From Cyathus striatus (Eukaryota; Basidiomycota; Agaricomycetes; Agaricales; Nidulariaceae), in assembly GCA_025738555.1 (NCBI GenBank), contig JAOVFP010000011.1, forward strand, positions 4,092,001 through 4,156,000: DNA of 64,000 bases, read 5' to 3'. How positions within the stretch are numbered: the stretch's first letter is position 1; every line of letters starts with the position of its first letter. A program made the position numbers and the translations under genes. Shown here piece after piece: positions 45,541-57,223 of the stretch. The notes below the pieces were generated by a model, which saw only the letters and a list, made by a program, of their open reading frames with translations, was not told the origin of the DNA and did no database searches.

Positions 45541-46660
45541 ATGCAAAGGCTAGAGATCTAGAGGCTCCCGTTCGAATCTCCCTGGGTACGTACGTCGACG
45601 TAGGCCACTGTACAAAGCTCCTCCACCAAACCCCGGTACCCGCTACTTGATGTACCTGGATAGTCGAATCCTCGTAATTGCTACCAACCGCTTTCCGATA
45701 ATAACAGTCGAACCTGGTTAGTTGAAGATGAAGTGGGGTATGATCCCGGTGTTCAACTGGTGTTGGTCATTATGGTACGTTGTATGTCTAATTTGTTTTC
45801 GCAATGCGCTGATATGTTACACACTTAGCTTTGTTTTCGGATTACTCAAGCGATTCCGTTAGCATATACTCCACAATTCGCACAACGAGTGCATTACCGG
45901 CCTCGCATCACCGACTACCTTCGCTTGTCATCCCAAGCCCCGACATAGGGTAGCGCTTGATACCTGTTGGACGAGTGAGGAGGTGATGTTGGAACTTGAT
46001 ATCACCCAAGCCTGTATTGATGTGATTAGGCAGTGTCAATCTTCTGGTTCGTACCTCTTAGTTTACCTTTGCTTCGACTGATGGCTGCCAGGGTTAGTGA
46101 TATCGTTGCTGTATAACTTGCCTCAACGACCGCACAGCGGCCCATAACTACCACTACTCGGCGCTCCTCCATTGCGTACAGCTACCGTATCCAAGCACCC
46201 ACACGAACGCCAGATATCTTCGGAGTCGGGTCATGGGTAGAGGGTTAGTCGATTACGGAGGATTGAATCATCGATCCCTTCGAGAAGAACCATTCACGGG
46301 AAACGTGATGAATATTTCGGATTCATTAACACCACCGGACTCCTTCGGACTCCCGCGTAACAACGAACTACTAAGTCTACGTTGTCTCTTTGGGCCCTGT
46401 GACAAGATCAGTCAATGGTAGTCAATTGCTGGTCCCAGTCAGTAGTACACTCTTGGTTATAACAGACTAAACTAAATGCTAACCGATGTTATTGTTTTCT
46501 GTGTAGATTGATGTCCGATTGCTTCTGATACAGATTGTGCTATCTTAAGGCTTTAACCTACACCGTAAGAGTTATATATTCATGTTCTACTCAGGTAAAT
46601 AATTTTTTCAAACGCTACTGGGACTGACGAGGGTAGGATGGTTTATCTATGACATACAAC
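45541..46660. other. Intergenic, no complete gene
   Basis: CCGTTCGAATC at 45569-45579 is a perfect tRNA-type box B and is preceded by tRNA-like sequence, but no cloverleaf forms. The rest is CpG-containing unique sequence with many stops; short ORFs have no recognisable feature. Confidence 0.45.
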
Positions 46661-47095
46661 TGTACTACAACCACATCGATTAAGTCCACTTCTCCCATCC
46701 CAACATTCCAGAAAATGTATCAAGTTTCGAATTCTAGAGTCAGTGTCGTTATAATGTCGTATCGGATGGAATTTGTCAAACCTCTTAGCCTTTAACTTCT
46801 TATTGAAGTTCACGTTCGTTTTTTTCTCCTTCTCAGTTTCTCTGGATGGATTCGTGTTTACCCCATTCTTTGACCAGATAGCGATGTTCTTATATGTGCA
46901 TCCCATGGCAAGGACTTGTGTAGTTCGTAATCGGTTTCACTTTGACGATGTTTAAAGTTGATATTAATCAGTGAAAAGTTATGGGATCGTTCAATTGTGG
47001 TATGGACGATAACGGGGATCTTCATACATATTTGTAAATGATACGCTGATAAGTGGAGTAACCGTAGCATGGCACAGGACTGGGGGTAGCCAAAA
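46661..47095. repeat. Diverged copy of the R2 end and 3' flank
   Basis: Follows the order of 3003-3300: a segment ending in CCTCTTAGCC, a pyrimidine-rich stretch, GCGATGT, CATGGCAAGG, GTTTAAAGTTGATATTAA and ATGATACGCTGA. It is clearly older than the other copies. No family gene follows; the sequence jumps to the block at 47110-47290. Confidence 0.6.
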
Positions 47096-47369
47096 TCCTG
47101 CCGTGCATTAAAGAACCTTGATACTTAAGAAGGAAGCACTTGCTTGGTATCCATCGAGTGAAAGTGGGAAAGTTGGAGCGACAACGCTGTTAGCAAACAA
47201 GAGGCAGTGACAAGTACAACGTAAGTGAAAAGTCGGATTCGACTCGCAGGGATTGGTTGGCCTGAGGTGGGGATCAGACTATTGTCTTGCGCGGTGAGTA
47301 CTTCCTGATGCTCAGCGGCGATCTATACTTACGTATATGGCGGTCAAAGTGCACATTTATTGTGCCGCG

Positions 47370-47565
47370 CAACTTTTTCGGGGGGTTATTCGGCGCAACT
47401 TTTTGCACGAGGCCGCAACTTTTTACACGAGGCCGCAACTTTTTTTTCAGAAGGCCGCAACTTTTTTTTTTATACGGAAGGCCGCAACTTTTTTTTATTA
47501 TGCACAAGGCCGCAACTTTTTTTATTCTGCGCAACTTTTTTTGAGGGTGCAACTTTAAACTTAAC
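47370..47565 (+). repeat. Left A/T-tract arm, GGCCGCAACTTTTT repeats
   Basis: About seven units of 20-35 bp each ending in CGCAACTTTTT with T runs of 5-9. The inverted partner array is at 50775-50930. ORFs across it are repeat artefacts. Confidence 0.85.
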
Positions 47566-47879
47566 TTTCAACTTTTTGAAATATAGCACAATTTATGTCT
47601 ATCATAATTTAATAAGTTATCAATTCAAAGCATAAGGAATGACATTAATGAAGACTAATTTTGTGTTTTACATGTGAGTTGCTGGTGACAAGTTATATAC
47701 AGTCTATGTAAACAAGACAGTCTGAAGACATATTACAAGTTACGTTTGAGGAAAAACCATGGCAGATACTGTCGTAGTTCTTCGCGAGAGGGGGTGGGAG
47801 AGGGCAAGAGGTGGTGGTGTGCGATGGGAGATGGTGACAGCGGATGTGAAGGAGGGAGTAGTGTAAGATAGGACATTTG

Positions 47880-48796
47880 CCCTCGCCTTCTTGCTAGATG
47901 AGGGCAGTAGGAGGGGAGGGAGAGAAAGGGCGAGAGGGGGAGAAGACATCTGCCCTCGTCACTTGCAAGATGAAGGAGGGAGTGGGAGAGGAGAGGGAAA
48001 AGGTGTGACAGCACTCATCGTTTGCAAGATGAGGCAAGGGGATGTGAAGGAACAATGGGATGGCACTTGTCACTTGCAGGATGAGGGGAAAGGGTTGAGG
48101 GGGAGGAGGGGAGGGTGGGGACTGAGGGTGGATGAATGTGTCATTGTGAGGATGACGGTGGTGGTGGTGGTTTGAGGAGGGTACATTGGTGTAGTCGAGG
48201 TGATGGAGTCACTGAGGTAGGAGGCTTGAGGTGGGCTGAATGACAAGTGGGGACAGGGAGACAAGCTGACAGTGGGGGGCTTACTGGTGGCTGGCGTGGC
48301 GTGGTGTCAACGTCGAGACAACGGGTATGAGAAGAAGAGAGGACGAGAGTGGAAGACGTATGCCCCTGTCACTTGCAAGGTGAGGGAGGGGGGAGGCGCT
48401 TACCCTTGTCACTTGCAAGATGAAGGCGAAATGGCGAGGAGGTGAGGAGAGGTGTTCGCCCTCATCACTTGTGGATGAGGGTGAAGAAGGGAACACCTGC
48501 CTCGTCACTTGCGAGACGAGGGTGAGGGGTGGAGAGAAGGAAAGGAGGAGCACAGGAGGCAGCACTCGTTTTGGGCTTGTCATTGTTATGTGTGCCATTA
48601 CACATAGAGGAGGGTGGGAACAAGATGAGGGGACGGAGAGGGCAGAGGAGGGAAGGGAGAGGAGACGTCGGCCATACATGTCACTGGCAAGACAAAAGGG
48701 AGGGGAAGAGGATGGAAATGAGGGAGTGCTAGAGGCCGCACTCGTATTGGGCTTGATGTTGCCACGTGTGCTGTTACACTCGTCACTTGCTAAACA
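47880..48796 (+). repeat. Interspersed near-palindromic 22-bp motif
   Basis: About ten copies of CCTCGTCACTTGCAAGATGA-like sequence, whose halves CCTCRTC/ACTTGCAAGT/TGAGG form an imperfect inverted repeat around CTTGCAAG. Positions are about 47880, 47953, 48014, 48066, 48362, 48402, 48459, 48500, 48677 and 48780, in G/A-rich spacers of 50-300 bp. Confidence 0.75.
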
Positions 48797-49204
48797 AGAA
48801 GAGAAGAGAGAGGAGCAAGTACCAGCCGAGACTGATGTCAGGTCGTTTCCCTCTCATGTTCCCTTCTTTGAGCTCCTCCGTGCCAAAAAAGTGTAGTTCA
48901 GTTAAATTCTAAAGTGCTGATGATAGACGTACCTATTACTATCGATCCCCACCATAACCAAGCTAGTGCATGCAATGCGAAATACCAGCACCACGATTGA
49001 AAGAAAACAGAGAGAAAGTAGAAAAGTACTCACTCTTGGGCGGCTGAATGAATCATTGGAGGTGGGGATGCTACTGGCATCGGCATTGGTCAATCCAGGC
49101 ATAGGACACACTACCAGGGAAGAGTGGTGAGGTTGCATTTCTGGGAGTGAAGGTGCACGAGACAATGTTGGAATTTACAAGCTGACAGTGAAAGACAGTG
49201 GAAA

Positions 49205-49510
49205 CCATGCAACGTTACAATTATGGTGACAGTGACAGTAACGGTGACATGATGATGTGTGCCTGATTGCGTGGGATATCAACAAATATACACGTGATAT
49301 ATATATGTATGCTACTATGTATGATTGGTATTATTTGGCAGCAGCTTCTGTGTGAATCAGCGTACAAATAATACCAACAGACACGTACACAGTTATGTAA
49401 ATACAAACACAGATAGATGAATCATGTGTAATTTTGTTGATATCCCACGACCCACATGTATACGTCATCATGTCACTTAGCATTGGGTAAGTGTAACGTT
49501 GCAATGTGCA
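49205..49510. mobile_element. Foldback (MITE-like) element
   Basis: Imperfect inverted repeat of about 95 bp per arm: CAACGTTACA, GTGACATGATGA and GTGGGATATCAACAAA on the left, with their reverse complements in order on the right. An inner stem GGTATTATTTG/CAAATAATACC lies at the centre (49328 and 49367). No ORF. Confidence 0.7.
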
Positions 49511-49607
49511 ATGTGTATCGTTTCCACTCAAGTCCAGTCTGCCTCTTGCTCTCTGCTCTCTCTCTCTTCCTCGCCGTCTCCCACAATGAGGACCCTCCTT
49601 CACCCCT

Positions 49608-50331
49608 TTGCTCTCCATGCCGTCTAATCCCCCAATCGAGACCATCATCTTATTCTACATCGTTGGCACTCTTCCCTACTTCCATATTCACGATGCAGTC
49701 AAGCACTCTGCCTTGCACCCAATGCCTATTCCCTCACACACACCCCTCAAGTATTCCCACGCCCTCTACAAGTGTGGTGAATGGGCCGGTCTTACCCTTG
49801 TCACCTGGAACAATGCAAAGGCCGATGTTCGAGTCACTCCCATAGAGCTCCAGTAAGTTGTTGTGTTCCTTGGCGTCGCTGGTGGGTGAAGTGTGAGTCT
49901 TTGCCCTTCTTAATCTACCTTCCTTCCCTCTCTCAATACCTGTCACAGTTTTCCAGGCACCACTTGTCTTTGTGTCGGTGTTTGTTATTCTTTCCCACTC
50001 AAGGTGATGCACCTCGGCTCTCACTCTCCCTCTCAACCCCTGCTGTTCCTTTGGTGTTCGTCGATGTTTGCCACTGAAGGCATCGCATGTCCTCGACCCT
50101 CACACCCCCTCTTGATCCCTGTTGTCCCTCGTCTGTACCATTCTCGACAGACCTGCTCTTGGCTCACCCTCTGCCAGCTCTATGCTGCTCCAACCTGCTA
50201 CTGAAACACCAGCAGACCATTTTGGAGTTACCTTCTCCAACTCCATTCTCACCTTGTCCATCTTGAACTTCACCAAGGATCTCGGCAAGTTGCTTTGTAG
50301 CACTTCTGGAAGGAAATATGACAGCATCTGA
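49608..50331 (+). pseudogene. Possible gene remnant inside the 3.6-kb element (unknown)
   Basis: Two stretches look like exons. 49617-49856 begins MPSNPPIETIILFYIVGTLP and continues HALYKCGEWAGLTLVTWNNA. 50180-50331 contains ETPADHFGVTFSNSILTLSI and ends GRKYDSI. Both have mixed composition unlike the surrounding minisatellite, but I cannot place the joining introns and recognise no family. Confidence 0.3.
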
Positions 50332-50964
50332 GACAGGTTTTCCTCCACCTCTCATCACCACTGTCATTGTCTATGCAGCCATGCTTCTCACACCTGGATA
50401 CTACTCTTTGTAGCTTCGCCCCAACTTTCCAGGACACCCAATTTTAGATATTTGTGGTGGGTGATGGTGATGTCTACTAGATGCAGTGGCTCTGACCTAG
50501 AGCAAGGCATAGTTGGGTAGCGCGCGCCACACAGGGTAAATGGGTGTAGTGATGTGATGAGTCAGCAATTAGCGGTGATGTAGAATAAGTCAGGGAGGAC
50601 ATGTAACTTGTAGTAAGTAGCTTGTAGTATGTCTTCAGACTCTGTCTCATTTACATGGACTGCGTACCACTTGCCACTTGTAATTTACATATAAAATACA
50701 AAAATTCGGCTTCATTCTTAGTGTTCCGACTCGATAACTTAATAATAATCATGGTAGATACAAACTGCGCTATGTTTCAAAAAGTTGCGCTCTGCCTCAA
50801 AAAAAGTTGTGCTAAGAAAAAGTTGTGCTGAAAAAAAAAGTTGCGGCATTTCGAAAAGTTGTGGCCTTGTGCAAAAAGTTGCGCCGAACAAGCCCCCGAA
50901 AAAGTTGTGGCACCATCAAAAAAAGTTGCATGGCACAATAAATGTGCACTTTGACTGCCATATA

Positions 50965-51759
50965 CATACACTATTACAATTAAGAAAAAAGAGCGAAATT
51001 CTTCCAGCAAGGCGGTGATGTACAGTAAAAAATGATGTAGTTTGCATACATTGGTCCTCATTCAGCTTCAACTCAAAATACCAGGAAAACAATAGACCCA
51101 GAAATTTGGAGAAGGCTGTCCCTCCTGCAAAGCTTTGAAGTCCCACTGCCACCATCCACTGCCAAGGAGAGGAATGAAGCTGGGAGGACTTCAATGTGTA
51201 AGCATGGTCTGTAAGTAACCTTCCCTGGGCCGGTACAAACTAAGCACTTATTTTCAGACCAGTCACTTTTGCATGTCGACTGATATAGTTTCTAGTAATA
51301 AGCAGGTGGAATTCAACTAGGGGAATGTGCTAGAAACAATTTATCAAGGGTAAATGATCCAGAATCTTGTATGTGATTACTGTGCCGGACACAAGAGCCC
51401 AACATGAAATTTAGAGGTGAACAGTCTTGAAATACATCATACCACACATAGGCTTTGTTAAGTTGTTATTTTGAGTGAAGTAGCCTGAGGAAAAGGATGC
51501 GCCATTGTACTAAGCTGCCATTCAAAGTTATTCAGCGGTCTGTAGGGAGTCAAGCTAGCTCAAGACCAGCTCTGGACTTGGAGTTGACAAAGGTTCGACT
51601 TAAGTACATGAGTGAGGTCCCTTGTCCAATTCCACTGCATCAAGTTGGCGTGTTGAGAGTCCAGAAAATATGGTTGATGTCTCTCATGGAAGTTATTTAT
51701 AGACAGTGCATGATATGTCAGTTAAATGTCCGATTCAGATTTTGAATGACATTGGTACA
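50965..51759. repeat. Dispersed block R1, copy 5 (right part)
   Basis: Continuation of the R1 copy begun at about 47290, after the 3.6-kb insertion. It is interrupted again at 51764 and resumes at 59261. Confidence 0.75.
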
Positions 51760-52031
51760 TATACCAGGGCCCCTGATTATCCTGCTGGAACTTACATCCT
51801 GAGAAAGGGGGTTTTGTCCGGACAGATTTTTCACCTAATTTCGCAAAAATTGTCCGGACTGTGCCTAAGTTCGCCAGGATACCCAGATTTTGTCCGGATT
51901 CAGCGTTCTAAGTTCTAAAAATGTTTTTTTGCGATTTATGATGTTTAAATGTAGTTTTGGGGTGAAATAAGGTCATAGATATGATAGATCAACGATAAAT
52001 GTACATGAATCAGTTGTATCAAATGCTGAAT

Positions 52032-52960
52032 CTAAACTTCGTCCTCTGAATCATCATTTCCTCCTCCCTTTGTACTATTGAATGCCTTTATTGCCACAAT
52101 GGGATGTGTAGTTTGAGATTTGAGGTCCAGGAATATTTCCATATACTCCTTGTTGACGATGAGACCAATGTTTGACTGAAGGGTGACAACAGAGGAAGGA
52201 ATAGCCATGATGAATCGGATAGAAGGTATAAGCTGGAAATAGTAATTGCTGAGTATAACCTGGCAGATATTGATGAGGAGTCCGTAATAGTGGTGTGTTT
52301 TCCATTCTTTCCTGCAGTTTTAGAGTACATGGTGCCAACTAAGTGATTCATGATAAGTATAACACTGAAACACATATAATGTAGCCCACTCACTGCACGC
52401 AATGCAAACACTGCTGTCAATCAAAATAAAACCGAAATCTTCCAACTGAAGAGGCCATAATAAGGTAATGCATGCCTCACCAATGAGATTGAGTATATTC
52501 GAGGTGACATGGGCCTTTCTAAACATCCCCCCCGCTTTCTCAAAGTCTGAGCAGTGCTGAACATCGATATGAATGCAACTGTTATCGATTTATTACTCAT
52601 ACCTCACCCACTGCCTTCTATGCTACAACTACCGCATTGGCTGCATTTCCTGCTGGAAGTAGTTGTCAAAACTCTTGAACATACCGAACCTCATCTGAAA
52701 GAATTTCACCCAGTTGTTCTTCACCTGTCTCAACAAATTTCGATCTAATAGAACCACTGGAATAGCTAGCTTGCTATTCAATGCTTTGCTAATATATTTT
52801 GGCACATCTCGGGTTGGAAATGTCTCTCCATAACCAATCCATTTGGATTCGAGAAACAGCCTATGGCCATCCTTTATAATGATAACGCTGTTGATTATGC
52901 CTGGTTGTTGATTTCTTGTGGCTGATTACAAGACAATTTGACAGGATTTGATAGAAGTTT
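52032..52960 (-). pseudogene. Spliced minus-strand gene of the outer element (unknown)
   Basis: Exon-like segments in order: IINSVIIIKDGHRLFLESKW and GYGETFPTRDVPKYISKALN with LAIPVVLLDRNLLRQVKNNW (about 52720-52910); MFRKAHVTSNILNLI (52526 down, followed by a GTGAGG donor); AVFALRAVSGLHYMCFSVIL; HHYYGLLINICQVILSNYYF and LIPSIRFIMAIPSSVVTLQS; then an acidic end GGGNDDSEDEV with stop at 52032. The later part is hydrophobic and may be membrane-spanning. A start-like MSSSTDVAVKFC segment lies beyond the Harbinger insertion at about 57388, so the gene was probably split by it. Family not recognised. Splice sites are only partly resolved. Confidence 0.45.
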
Positions 52961-53682
52961 GATAGGTGGATAGAAACACAGAAGTAGTGGGTGACTTTCC
53001 ATAATGTCTGGAATGCTTTCCATAATGTCTGGAATGCTTTCCAGATTCAGATTTTGTTTCAGACATGAGATGCCATGATGCTGCTGTCAAGGTACGTGAA
53101 TAAGCGAAAAATTCAGACTCAGCACGATGAAATGGACCATTTTCAAACCTTAGTCTGGATGAGGCCCCCTACCCCCCCTTCCAGCTTCAAACAGGCCTTT
53201 CAGAGCCTTTCAAATGTCTGCTTCACTCATTTTCGTTGTCCATGACGCCTTGGCTTTACGCAACAACCCTGATCAAGATAACGCTTGGATCGTCAACTGT
53301 CACTCATGAAAGTCTCAACATCTCAATCTCAAGCCCTTCAAACACCGTGTTTCCAGCTATTCTCCAGTTAAACAAGGTATTTCTTTTCTTTCGACACCCT
53401 TTAATAAGATCTGAACATTTTTTAGTATATTTAGATACATGTTCTTGTAAATATACGACATGAACAATATAATATGTTGTATCTGGACCATTTTTGAGGG
53501 GCAAGACCTGTCCTACTACCGAAGACTAGACCGAAAATTTTCCAATCCTACCCCTCAAGACTGCAAATAAAATCATACAAGTTCGGCTGGAATTTAGAGG
53601 AGGGCAAAGGCAGAGATAGAGGGATAAAAGGTGTGCAAATTCCGATGATTTTAAGCCAATTCCCCATTCTCAATCTGTCTCC

Positions 53683-55253
53683 ATGTCTAATCAACAGTTT
53701 GCAACTCATTGTGAAACCGGCCTACATTACTCTCGATATGGTGCCAACAGTATGTGGTATCCTATTGATCCCAGAGCTTCTCCACCATCGGTAAGGCCTT
53801 CATATCCATAAAATTGATGTAAACTCACTCTCTGATTGACAACAGCTCCCAAGCTTAAAGTCTGTGTTTCCTGGACCATTTAATGAAGCTGAACCTACTC
53901 AAGCAGTAACATATTGTTTTTAGCATAGTTAGTGTATATCTGACATGATTTCGCAGGCTCTTTTCGCCCCCCCGCACCTCACTTTAGCTGGTGTGCCTCG
54001 TGCAGAGGCATATCTGCCTGCGATCAATCTGGCTCTTTTGGGTTCTGGTGAAGCCATTGTAGCTCCACCTGAGCTCATGCTTCATGATGTGGCATGACCA
54101 GCAGAGAAGATTGCTGGTTCTTGTCGCTCTGAAGCCAAAGGCAAAGGCCATGCTTCAGATACTGTCAAGCCTGCTCATAAACGGAAGTCAGCCATGAATG
54201 CTAGTGAGCCTACGGCATTGAAGAAGCCAAAGCCTGAGCCAAGCGCCAACTCCAAGCGTAAATGTGGTGGCTGTACAACTGGCATTGTAAACTACTCTCC
54301 AGAGGACATCGAGGCGCTCCTTGATCTGTTGCAGGAGCACTTACCTATCGGTGGATTGGCATGGAATCACATCTGTGAGGAGTTTGCTGAGTGGGCTGAG
54401 GAGAACGACAGGCCTGTGTGTATCGCAAAGTCCCTGGAGAACAAATACAAGCAGGTGCAATGTATACACCTTTATTTGTGATACCGAACTTACATTCATT
54501 GTAGCTCATTTGTACTGGAAAGCCAACTGGAGATGCCTACTGCCCTCCTGAAGTTGAGTGCGCTCTTCAAATAGAAGATTTGATGAATGACAAGGCTGGA
54601 ACGTGCCATCTCAATGATAGCGCTATTATTGATGTGTCAGAGGAGGAGGAGGATGTACTAGAGTTATCATAAGTTCTGTTCTGTCGTCAACAATATGACA
54701 TTATCTTACCTACAGATTAAATAGTGATGGATGGGACTCAAGTGATGGTGCTGCCCATGGCCCTGTAAGCAAAAAGACAGAAGCATTGCCTGCGAAGCCA
54801 ACCATTAAGGAGTCTGGCACTTCTTTGCGTGGCCCAGTGATGCGAAGGCCCCTCATTAATCATGTTAGTGTGTCTCGAACCCGTGGTGGTCATCTTGGTG
54901 ATGCACAAGGCCTTCTTGCCAACATTTTGAGCTCATTGGATCTAGCAACATTCTCAGCTCAGGATGATGAGCATGGTGTACGCTCACTCCATACCACTCA
55001 TATTCTCAGTCTTAACCAGCAGTTGCGAGATGCAAACTCAACAATTGAATCTCTTCAGTCGAAGCTCAGTGATGTCGAGTGTGAATGCCATGCAGCTGAG
55101 CGTCGTGCTGACCATGCAGAGTTGCTATCCATGATGGGAACTGGTGATGAGTGTTTTATTGCTAGTGGGTTGGCAATGCCTGTTCGGTCTCATCGTGGTG
55201 ACATTAACTTGATTGCCCTGCCTCCTGCTTCCAACTACCGACATCCTGTGTGA
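53683..55253 (+). pseudogene. Myb/SANT-like accessory protein of the Harbinger element
   Basis: Exons 53683-53790, 53846-53905, 53957-54454, 54505-54668 and 54716-55253 join in frame to 455 codons. A trihelix-like Myb/SANT domain is seen at NYSPEDIEALLDLLQEHLPI followed by AWNHICEEFAEWAEEN and KSLENKYKQ, preceded by a Lys-rich segment and followed by an acidic stretch (SEEEEDVLE) and a coiled coil (LNQQLRDANSTIESLQSKL). In Harbinger elements this protein binds the termini and brings the nuclease to DNA in the nucleus. Lesions: TGA at 54095-54097 where CGA is expected, and the donor of intron 4 reads ATAAGT instead of GTAAGT at 54669. Both are single CpG transitions, so the reading frame is otherwise preserved. 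Confidence 0.8.
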
Positions 55254-55627
55254 CAGGAAACACATTATCGCGATGGAGGGTGCTCAGTCAAGTGGGTAGG
55301 AGGGGAAGAAGTCGATTCTCACTATGTACATGTCCCATCCCCTACTCCTTCTCCAGGCACTCATCACTTCACAATCTCAAGAACCCCTTCTCCTACGATC
55401 CTGCGTTCTACCAGTGGTCTATCTGCAGGAGTATTGGGTGTGGATGCTGTTACCCCTTTGCGTCATGTTTTCATTTTGGCTCCAGGCTCCCAGTCTATGC
55501 CCAATGTTTAGTATCTAGTAGATTGCGCTCATGCTCTTACTGACTGGTACTTCCACCCCCACTCATTAATTAAAGATTGTTTTCTCGATTATTGGTATCT
55601 CCTATTTCTACTGTCATGTTATATATT

Positions 55628-56984
55628 TTACTCTTCATGTTCTACTAAATGAAATTGCATAACACAATCATTTCTTCTTTGATCTTTGAAAAGGATATCC
55701 TCGAAGTGATCCCATACCTCCTCCTGCTCCATGTTCTCCTTCCAAATAGGCATATACACACTTTGAATCTGGTTAATTCCTACCATACAAGTTCAAATTT
55801 GATGTAAGCGGACCACTGTCTCTAAAAGATCACATTGACGGTCACTGTGATTGACATCCATGGGAACCCTTAGTCATCCAAATGAACCCTGAATTGCACA
55901 CATACCCCACTCTGCTGTTTGGTGATATGATAGTAGTTCACGATTGAACTGGTTGTCACGATGTTGTACTGCAGGATGTGGGTGGGCTCGGGTTCCACTC
56001 TTCATTGGGGTCTTTATCTTTCCATTTATTTGCTCGGTTCCTTTTGGAAATGCTGTATCTGCAACTAAATAAAATCCATCAGGTGTCTGAGCTCTTAACT
56101 TTTCATATATTGGCTTTGCAACACGTGAATCATACCAACTTCCAGGTGCATTGAGATTACTCCCTATGATTTCACCTAGTAACAAGTGTTAGTTATGTAC
56201 ATATAGATAGAACCAGAAGAACCATACCTCTAGCATTAAACACAAGTATATTACTGACAAAATGTTCATGAAGCCACCCATTATAGGTGGCATTCTCGAT
56301 TTCTTGATTGGCAGACTCTTGTACAGGCAGCTTTAGACCATCCATTGATCCAAATGCACCTGTGAGAAGGGGATGGCGAGCCACAATCAAGTTGTTATTC
56401 TCTTTGAAATCATTCCCTGAAGGCCAAACAACTGCAGACTGTGGCATAACACACAGAACAGAAAGGAGAATTTTGAGGGAGAAGTCAAGATATCTTGAGA
56501 CGGTGCTGGGAATTAAAGCAAAGATCTGCATGAGACTTATATCATGCATTGTAGAGTTGAGATAATGTAATACAAGTCCAAGTCCACCACTAGCATCAAG
56601 GGAGCATGCATTAATACGTGGTGGAGCCCTAGAGCCAGGACGATCTGTGTGTGGTATAGGATTTATGTTCCACTGCTCCTCGAAACCAGATGACATAATA
56701 TGATTAAATGTATTGACATTGATTCCCATGGTCGTAATAAATGCTTGATTGCTTTCAGATGCATACAGCTTTTGCCATGGAGTGTTGATGCGAGGATTGG
56801 GTAGCAATTCATTGCATATAAGATAGAGCCATTTGCATTGAGCTGCCTGTCTTTGTCGTGATTCCTCAGCTCCTAAACAGATCAGTGCACCTGTTGCTGC
56901 TGCCAAGCACACAAGATCATCATCCTCTTGCATGTCCAACTCTTCCTCATCAAGGAGGAGCTGTAGTAGCTCAGCTTCTTCCAT
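55628..56984 (-). pseudogene. Harbinger DDE transposase with two nonsense codons
   Basis: Exon 1 56228-56984 and exon 2 55628-56175 (intron donor GTATGG, acceptor CTAG) join to 434 codons. It begins MEEAELLQLLLDEEELDMQE. DDE_Tnp_4-type nuclease landmarks: GSMDGLKLPVQ (first Asp), LVADTAFPKG (second Asp) and AEWGMCAIQGSFG (Glu). TGA at 55874-55876 falls directly after SFG, where the family usually has Arg-Leu-Arg, and a second TGA at 55793-55795 lies in the conserved RLHN-type region (here LHQI). Both correspond to CGA-to-TGA. After the second stop, VGINQIQSVYMPIW continues to a natural TAA. The catalytic triad is encoded before the first stop, but about 80 C-terminal residues are lost. Confidence 0.85.
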
Positions 56985-57223
56985 TGTAATGAGTGTGGGG
57001 GGGAATAAGCAATGTAATATTCAAATCATACAAATCAGATCTAATCAGACTATCTATCTGGCCAAGAGATGCTGAAGTGATGAAAACACATGCATAACAA
57101 ACTTTCCAGATGCATTATGGTTTTTCAGAACGATTTTTCAGATGTTTGATTTCGGAAATCTCTGTCAGGAACATGTTTGGAACTGGGTCTGAAATTTCAG
57201 ATCATTATGGAAAGTCACCCAGT

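Larger units (their letters stand above)
47336..50962. mobile_element. TIR element with A-tract arms and TA target (3.6 kb)
   Basis: It interrupts R1 copy 5. The left end TATGGCGGTCAAAGTGCACA and the right end (reverse complement TATGGCAGTCAAAGTGCACA) match with one difference and continue through TTTATTGTGCC. TA flanks both ends (47334-47335, 50963-50964). Both arms are arrays of CGCAACTTTTTT-type units (47370-47560; 50775-50930 inverted). The interior has GA-rich sequence with palindromic minisatellites (47880-48796), a foldback element (about 49205-49510) and possible exons (49608-50331). The TA target suggests Tc1/mariner-like integration; no transposase is recognised. Confidence 0.8.
52989..57220. 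mobile_element. PIF/Harbinger DNA transposon, inactivated
   Basis: 18-bp perfect terminal inverted repeats, GGGTGACTTTCCATAATG, at 52989-53006 and in reverse complement at 57203-57220. The flanks are AGT on both sides (52986-52988, 57221-57223), a 3-bp target duplication as usual for Harbinger. It carries the two-gene set of the superfamily: a Myb/SANT-like DNA-binding protein (plus strand) and a DDE nuclease (minus strand), arranged convergently. Both genes have CpG-type lesions. Confidence 0.9.

Noticed and set aside
45545..45590. tRNA-like sequence with GTTCGAATC box B
   Set aside because: The T-stem does not pair, and no acceptor or D arm can be formed around it. It may be a relic of a tRNA-derived repeat.
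47370..47565. Regularly spaced short repeats, checked as a CRISPR array
   Set aside because: Unit lengths vary, spacers are mostly T runs, and the array forms the arm of a TIR element in a eukaryotic context.
48420..48896. 158-residue ORF in the 3.6-kb element
   Set aside because: It follows the G/A-rich minisatellite; Gly/Glu/Arg content mirrors the repeat, and overlapping ORFs exist in other frames.
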